Shown here piece by piece: positions 58,385 through 64,000 of a stretch of DNA of 64,000 nt. Source of the DNA: Gigantopelta aegis (taxonomy: Eukaryota; Mollusca; Gastropoda; Neomphalida; Peltospiridae). Under the pieces are notes generated by a model. That model was given only the letters and a program-made list of their open reading frames with translations, was not told where the DNA came from and made no database searches. The translations under genes and the position numbers were made by a program. Each line of letters starts with the position of its first letter. Positions within the stretch are counted from its first letter, which is position 1. The DNA lies in assembly GCF_016097555.1 (NCBI RefSeq), contig NC_054704.1, positions 77,860,263 through 77,924,262 of the forward strand, written 5' to 3'.

Positions 58385-60080
58385 CTAGGTATGTGAAGCT
58401 GACTCTGGGTATTGTCTGGGTTTTGAAATTGACACTGGGAAATCAGACATCACAGACCTTTGCGAGGCTCTACAAATCGATGAAGAATATTGTGAAACTA
58501 CAAAAATAGTTCTCAGTTTGTTAATCAGATGTGGGTTGCTAGAAAAGGGACACCATATTTATATGACAAACGAGATGTCATGCTAACTAATATCCACTCG
58601 GCAGAAGGGAGTGTGTTGAGCAGAACGAACAGAACAGAACAGCATGCATTTATGAATATTGTAAACACATGGGTGGTGTAGATTTGTCAGATCAGATAAA
58701 TACTTACTACAGTGCTTAGAAAATCTGTGAAGTGTAGAGGCACTGATTTTCTGCGATTGCGGAATCGCAGAAATACCTATCTGAAACGGAATTCCTGATT
58801 TTTTCCCCAAACATTATTTAACTTTAAATAGCGCATTTGATTAATTAAAATTTATTTTTCGAACTAGAAACTATGGACACTGACATCTGCCTGTGCTACA
58901 CTACGACACTAGTACCTTTGTATGTTACGCCAAATGTTTAATGTAGAGTATCTAGACGATTTACCAGTCGTGTTTTCTTCGCTTATTCCCAGTGATTTAA
59001 CGGAAAAAAACCGAACATTGTGAGCTAAAATTGTCCGATATTTACTTAAGTGAAAGATATATTATGTTATGTTTGCTTATTAATTTTTAACATTTGCGGC
59101 ATTGCCATATTTCCCATTTCACACAGGAATGCAGTAATTGCATATTGTATGCCAGGCTTTGTTCAAAATAAAATTATACAAGGGTAATGGTTTATAGTGT
59201 GATCGTTTATAATTATTTTCCCAATCATATCATAAAGAAAACCGTAAATGTCTGAAGTCTGAAGTCTGTGCCGTGGCGTATTCACAAGTTAAATTCCCGT
59301 GTTTTTTTCTCTCAAAATTACAAAATGCTTTCTGCCAAAAACGACGTCGCACTTTGCCCGTTCAAAAGATAACCCCAGATGCAAGAGTGGCACAATTTCC
59401 AGAAGATATGTATTCAGACGGATCACTTTTATTGTGTAAATTTTGTCACCACAGTATTGATTATTGGAGAATTGACACATTTCTAGTTTGTGCAAGTTCA
59501 CTTTCCTGACAAGTTACTTGTTTAAATTTAAACCAAAAATAAATACAAACTACTGACATGTTTTGCCTCATTGCATATTTATTTATTTTATACCAGCAAT
59601 TAATTGCAGTGTGTGTGTATGTGTGTGAGTGAAACAAAAACAAAATTTGTTTAATACTGAAACGGAAAAAACCCGGAATTTGTAACATGAAACGGAAAAT
59701 GGAAAAATCTGAAACGGAAAATCAGTGCCTCTAGAAGTGGTACAAAAAACTCTTTGTTTTACCTATGTATACAGTAAATGCATATATCCTGTATGCTAAA
59801 TATCAGAAATCCAGTTCAAAACCATTAAAACCATCATAATTTCATACTTTCTGTTGCTAATTCCTACTTGGAAGAAGCTTCTGCTGAACATGTTCCAAAA
59901 CCTATAAATCCTGGAAGAAAACCTACTGGTGATGTCCCTGATCGACTAACAGCTCGACATTTTCTGGCTTATATACCAGCTGCTAGTGGAACAACGCGAA
60001 AGCACCCTACAATTCATCTAAAAAATGTAGATATGAAAAAGGTTTTTCACAATCTGGGCACCAAAAACAGGTTTGCTTCC
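58385..60080 (+). pseudogene. piggyBac transposase remnant, split by a hAT-like element
   Basis: The first part (58385-58735) has CEADSGYCLGFEIDTGKSD, LLEKGHHIYM and MGGVDLSDQINTYY. After the insertion, the second part (59733-60080) has KWYKKLF and then DRLTARHFLAYIPAASG. These are conserved landmarks of piggyBac-derived transposases, in order. The N-terminal part and the terminal zinc-finger cysteines are not seen. There are several stops and frame changes, and the usual YMDN site reads YMTN. It lies in the intron between YqaJ-gene exons 4 and 5. Confidence 0.85.
58736..59732 (+). mobile_element. hAT-like element with CGGBP1-like finger
   Basis: Inverted ends AGAGGCACTGATTTTC and GAAAATCAGTGCCTCT. 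The flanking 8-mers TGAAGTGT and AGAAGTGG agree at 6 of 8, as for an aged hAT duplication. From about 59273 a frame reads ARVAQFPEDMYSDGSLLLCK then FCHHSIDYWRIDT, which resembles the N-terminal finger of CGGBP1, a protein I recall as hAT-derived. No catalytic domain is present, so it is non-autonomous. Confidence 0.75.
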
Positions 60081-60337
60081 TTTTTATATCATTTGTGTTT
60101 TTGGCCAGGTGTTTTGTATTTGTTTGCTAGGATCATATTATTTTAGCTAGTTTTGATCACAGATGACTTATTTTGGCTAAATTTAACGTATGATACATAC
60201 CAAAATCTTGAATAGTGGGCTTTTTGTGTATTTATGAAAACCAAATGATCATTCAGCTCGGATTTGTTACATGTTGATTCATAGCGATGCTTGACATCTT
60301 GTTCATTCTAAATTGTTGCTTTAAAAAAAATATATTG

Positions 60338-60339
<2 letters not shown>

Positions 60340-60387
<48 letters not shown>

Positions 60388-60440
60388 TATATATATAATA
60401 TTCCTAAAATATCTTCTAGATATATATATATATATAATTT
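60340..60440. repeat. (TA)n microsatellite
   Basis: A long TA run, then TTCCTAAAATATCTTCTAG present twice (about 60401 and 60451). Confidence 0.9.
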
Positions 60441-61206
60441 AAATTAAAAATTCCTAAAATATCTTCTAGCCCACAATTAATTTTGTAGAGTATAATCACT
60501 GATATCAATTTTCAGGTTAGCGAGATTACTGCACAACAAGCAGATGATGTGGAGAGGTTAACCAGGAGCCAGGGCCAGAGTAAAGTATGGACAGAGACAA
60601 GGCTGCTATACATCACAGCCTCAAATGTTGGCACCATCTGCAAAGCAACAGATAGAAGGAACATGGAGAGTTTGGCCAATTCATTGGTGACGAACAAAGA
60701 CTTAAAAACACAGGCCATATTACATGGGTAGAAATATGAACAGGTGGCTATTGAAAAGTTTGAATCGAAATGGAGCATGAAAACCGAGCAGTGTGGATTG
60801 TTTATAAGTAAAAACCACCCTCACCGTGCTGCTTCTCCAGACAGAATGGTAGATGACAGCACCTTGCTTGAAATTAAATGTCCTTACACATGTAGGAATA
60901 AACATATTTCACCCCTCACTGTCCCCTATTTAAAAGAACATGGTGGTATACTAACATTGGATACAAACTTTGATTATCACTATCAGATTCAGGGCCAGTT
61001 ACTGTGTACTAACAAAAAGGTTTGCTTGTTTGTTGTATATACCTTTTTGGATATTGTGTTGGTATGGGTGGAGAGAGATGATGAATTCATCAGAATGATG
61101 TTGAGGAAACTCCTCACTTTTTACACTATACATTTCCAATCTATACTGATTAAAAAAATTCATGTACAATACATTAGCAAATGAAAAGAGCACATCACCA
61201 GCAGGT

Positions 61207-61320
61207 AAACACAGTCAGAATGACCATATGTTTGACATCCAATATCCAATGATAAAATAAAAAAATCAATGTGCTCTATAGAGGCATCGTTAAATACAAC
61301 AACAAACATTTCCTTCAGTT
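61207..61320 (+). mobile_element. SINE (type 2) 3' fragment
   Basis: TTTGACATCCAATATCCAAT, CAATGTGCTCTATAGAGGC, GTTAAATACAACAACAAAC. It begins about 20 bp after the YqaJ-gene stop. Confidence 0.8.
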
Positions 61321-61367
61321 TACACTTTTCACTCGCTAATGTATTGACAATTGCTGTAGTTTTGGTC

Positions 61368-61530
61368 CTCCCACAGCCAAACACGTGTCCACTAGGTGGC
61401 TGTCCTTAGAGGAGTGCATGAAAAGAATGTTGTAAATGTGGATTCCCATGAAGGAATTCTACATGGCTCAAAAAGACACCAGTAAAAAGTCAAAGGAGAA
61501 AGCTCAGTCAGAAGAACAAAAAGAGTGAAG
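61368..61530 (+). pseudogene. hAT-family or related transposase scrap
   Basis: One frame gives AKHVSTRWLSLEECMKRML, a stop, then MWIPMKEFYMAQKDTSKKS. The TRWLSL-x-x-C pattern is common in hAT-like and DUF4371-type proteins. It is short and broken, so assignment is tentative. Confidence 0.4.
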
Positions 61531-61538
61531 AAAGGGGA

Positions 61539-62484
61539 ATGGTTCAAGCATCCACATCCAAAGGCCTCTCCAAGCATACTACGAGTGAACACTCATCCAC
61601 ATCCAAAGGCCACCCCAAGCATACTACGAGTGAACACTCATCCACATCCAAAGGCCACCCCAAGCATACTACAAGTGAATACTCATCCACATCCGAAGGC
61701 CACCCCAAGCATACTACAAGTGAATACTCATCCACATCCGAAGGCCACCCCAAGCATACTACAAGTGAATACTCATCCACATCCGAAGGCCACCCCAAGC
61801 ATACTACGAGTGAATACTCATCCACATCCAAAGGCCACCCCAAGCATACTACGAGTGAACTACTCATCCACATCCAAAGGCCACCCCAAGCATACTACGA
61901 GTGAATACTCATCCACATCCAAAGGCCACCCCAAGCATACTACGAGTGAATACTCATCCACATCCAAAGGCCACCCCAAGCATACTACGAGTGAACACTC
62001 ATCCACATCCAAAGGCCACCCCAAGCATACTACGAGTGAATACTCATCCACATCCAAAGGCCACCCCAAGCATACTACGAGTGAACACTCATCCACATCC
62101 AAAGGCCTCTCCAAGCATACTACGGGTGAATACTCATCCACATCCAAAGGCCACCCCAAGCATACTACGAGTGAACACTCATCCACATCCAAAGGCCTCC
62201 CCAAGCATACTACGAGTGAATACTCATTCACAACAAAGAAAAAGGGAAGTGCAGAGTCGGCCAAGGCGAAAACAACACAAGGTTCACTTAACAAGAGATC
62301 ATGCAGGATTTCACTGTTTTGGAACGTGATTAATGGCGTCAACAGCAGAGATGAGAATTTCAACAAGCATCATCTGCACAAACAACTTCGCGATGCTATA
62401 AGAAATATTGCCCGAGTAAGTCTGGGAACAGAATACAGTCACTGGTGTGAACTAAAAGCCAGCATTGCAGGCAGACAACATTAA
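61539..62484 (+). CDS. coding 45-bp minisatellite frame, unknown protein
   Basis: The ATG at 61539 begins MVQASTSKGLSKHTTSEHSS and runs through about 15 copies of a 15-residue unit STSKGHPKHTTSEYS. One unit near 61860 has a single extra base, so the rest of the array and the unique C-terminus (from KKKGSAESAKAKTTQGSLNK to a stop at 62482-62484, with SLFWNVINGVNSRDENFNKH) lie in the +1 frame. Since the unit is 45 bp, every frame of the array tends to stay open, so openness alone is weak evidence. The C-terminal 85 residues are non-repetitive and look protein-like. No domain is recognised. It could be a gene with a variable repeat, an exon, or chance. Confidence 0.4.
61555..62230. repeat. 45-bp minisatellite, about 15 copies
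   Basis: The unit contains CTCATCCACATCCAAAGGCC and CCAAGCATACTACGAGTGAA. Variation is limited to a few third-base-like positions (AAA/GAA, ACG/ACA, GAAC/GAAT) and CTC versus CCC. Confidence 0.97.
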
Positions 62485-63108
62485 GATGTTGCAAAAAGTA
62501 CTAATGATAGGTTTTTCTTTCCACTGAATCAGTCAGAAATAAATACTACTAGTAATAGTATCATCATCAAAAACATTAAACAGGGTTATTTTAAGGGTTG
62601 TTAGTCAATTCGTACAATGTTCATTTCGTACCATAGTAAGTTCGTACCTAATTTGGTCATTTTGTACCTTGGTTTAGAATATCAGTGTCTGTATATTTAA
62701 TTTATTTCTGGTCATCTTTAATATTTGTAAGAAGCCCAAACTTGATTTTGTCTTAAAATAATTTCGTACATACGAAAAAATAATATTCCTGATTAAGTCT
62801 AATTTTGAAGAGGGAATCCCATAGAATGACGTATGCGCTGCTGAATTTCAAAACACGAGGAGTTGTTTGAATGAGACAAAATTTCTTGGAAAATTGCTCG
62901 ATTTCACAGAGGCCAGAGGTCCGATCTTCAAATAGCTTGCACAGTAAGAGTTTTCATGTAGATTCTTGCCATAATAGTGTCTTTCCATGATTATTTTAAG
63001 AACAGGTGTAAAATTTGACAATTCTACGAGGCTAGTACAAACTGCCATAATCCCCTATGATCTGACCAAGTGCCGATGGTGCAATGAGTGGTGTCAAACA
63101 GCGTGAAA
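62485..63108. other. intergenic DNA
   Basis: No gene is seen. TTCGTACC/TTCGTACA-type words recur at 62610-62770 and may be a degraded repeat. Confidence 0.5.
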
Positions 63109-63402
63109 ACACATGCCCAGTAGAGGTGGATGAGATCGAGGCCACCTACTTAGAATGATTCGGTGGTGTAAATCAGGACGTCAATCTGAGCTGCTTCCCT
63201 GCGCCCAGGCGTGGTCCCGACAATTTGGAAACGTTGAAACCTTTCACGGTGAAAGACGTGATAAAGGCACCACCGTGCATGAAACGGGACACAGCCTGTG
63301 GACCCGACAAGGTAAAGGTGGGTACTCTTCGTCAGAGTGGAAACGGCCCCATCTTGGCGACAATCATAACCTTCTGAGTACTGTGGCGAGATATCTCGCC
63401 TG
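63109..63402 (+). mobile_element. LINE reverse-transcriptase N-terminal fragment
   Basis: The frame reads KTCPVEVDEIEATYLE, a stop, then LKPFTVKDVIKAPPCMKRDT and ACGPDKVKVGTLRQS to a stop at about 63400. The order of an F-t-x-x-D-V-i-k-A helix followed by TACGPD matches the start of RT domains in R2-like and related LINEs. The RT catalytic motifs are absent, so it is truncated. Confidence 0.65.
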
Positions 63403-63723
63403 ACGTCACGTCAGTCGACATACTGTATACAGTACATTCCCCAATTCATATTTCCTGCCATTTTGCACACGACACTCATCGGAAACGGAAATATAATAAC
63501 AGAATTTTTTTTATCTTCAAAATGGTGGCTTTTGTTTTGATTTTTTCAATTGAAAATACCTTGAAATTTTGAGTTAAAAAAGTGGTTTTCGGCAAGTATT
63601 TTCGCTTGACAACAATGGTGGCACGTCGTGGTCATTTTCAGGGATCGATAGCTGATTGTGACAGCTAATTTGATAATAAATTTGATTGTTTTACGAACAA
63701 CGAAAATCACCAAATATTGCAAT

Positions 63724-63819
63724 ATGAATGGTAGTTCTGGTTTAAAAAAAAATTCTGGTCAGAAAATCACTGTTATCGGGAATAATGGACAAATACTGGA
63801 CAGCTGGCCACAAATGCCT
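63724..63819 (+). CDS. probable first coding exon of a gene leaving the window
   Basis: ATG 63724 opens MNGSSGLKKNSGQKITVIGN then NGQILDSWPQMP. It ends in phase 0 at a strong donor, CCT|GTAAGT. An in-frame stop lies upstream at 63649, so this is the first usable ATG. The flank at 63400-63420 has TGACGTCACGTCA (CRE-like), compatible with a promoter. I do not recognise the protein, and the remaining 180 bases are intron-like. Confidence 0.45.
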
Positions 63820-64000
63820 GTAAGTAAACACAACTTTTTCGATTTTTTGCCTAATTTTAATCACCATTAGCTGATCTAAAAATAATAAAAATGACAAAAC
63901 CCTACAAAAATAATACTTACCAATTCACATATGAACTTTATTTCATGTATTTATAAAACATTTAAGTGAATATATGTGAGTAAAAATTATAAACTTGTAC

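Larger units (their letters stand above)
56282..61184 (+). pseudogene. SWIM zinc-finger / YqaJ-type nuclease gene, decaying
   Basis: Segments: 56282-56491 (MSDSDESFHELSD start; SAM-like ILTLGFDSMEALALLTIDDL), exon 56582-56794, exon 57150-57408, exon 57733-58214 and exon 60516-61184. The third carries the SWIM pattern Cys-x-Cys-x9-Cys-x-His (CECGAGQGPAAHCKH). The last carries a YqaJ/lambda-exonuclease-like core: YITASNVG, ASPDRM (metal-binding Asp), LLEIKCPY (E-x-K) and HYQIQGQLL (Gln). Breaks: the first segment ends at TGA with no clear donor, TAA at 57790 and TAG at 60729 interrupt the frame, and a 280-bp MITE sits inside exon 4. The core residues remain, so decay looks recent or the stops may be polymorphic. 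Similar SWIM+YqaJ genes are numerous in invertebrates as I recall, but their function is unknown. Whether it is a host gene or mobile-element cargo is open. Confidence 0.7.

Overview
The window is animal nuclear DNA. It is AT-rich, with intron-split genes bounded by canonical GT-AG sites, and it is crowded with tRNA-derived SINEs, LINE tails, MITEs, foldback elements and minisatellites. The gene content is metazoan, and the SINE types resemble ones I recall from mollusc, probably gastropod, genomes. That placement is inference from memory and was not checked against a database.

Layout. 1-5.2 kb: the last seven coding exons of a TM9SF4-type nonaspanin gene, + strand. 5.2-15.4 kb: intergenic, with a LINE scrap, a decayed Tc1-like transposon with recognisable ends (9.93-11.48 kb) and short tandem repeats. 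15.6-37.4 kb: a complete 17-exon ELP3 gene, - strand, tail-to-tail with TM9SF4. Its introns hold most of the SINEs. Two introns begin with tandem copies of the preceding exon end plus its 5' splice site. 37.85-38.1 kb: BLCAP, a one-exon CDS on the + strand, head-to-head with ELP3 and 447 bp away. 38.1-49 kb: intergenic repeats, foldbacks, nested SINEs and an unclassified 1.1-kb insertion. 49.3-53.6 kb: C-terminal exons of an unrecognised - strand gene. 54.0-55.5 kb: a large array of tRNA A-box-like motifs. 56.3-61.2 kb: a decaying + strand gene with a SAM-like segment, a SWIM zinc finger and a YqaJ-type nuclease domain, broken by stops and by a TTAA-flanked MITE. One intron holds a piggyBac remnant that is itself split by a hAT-like element. 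61.4-62.5 kb: a coding minisatellite frame. 63.1-63.4 kb: a LINE reverse-transcriptase scrap. 63.7 kb: what may be the first coding exon of a gene leaving the window.

The three recognised genes are housekeeping genes with no evident shared pathway: membrane trafficking or sorting (TM9SF4), tRNA wobble-uridine modification (ELP3) and a small membrane protein (BLCAP). The most unusual signal is structural. Several minisatellites have grown from functional pieces of DNA: exon ends with donor sites, a SINE interior, and a Pol III A-box-like motif.
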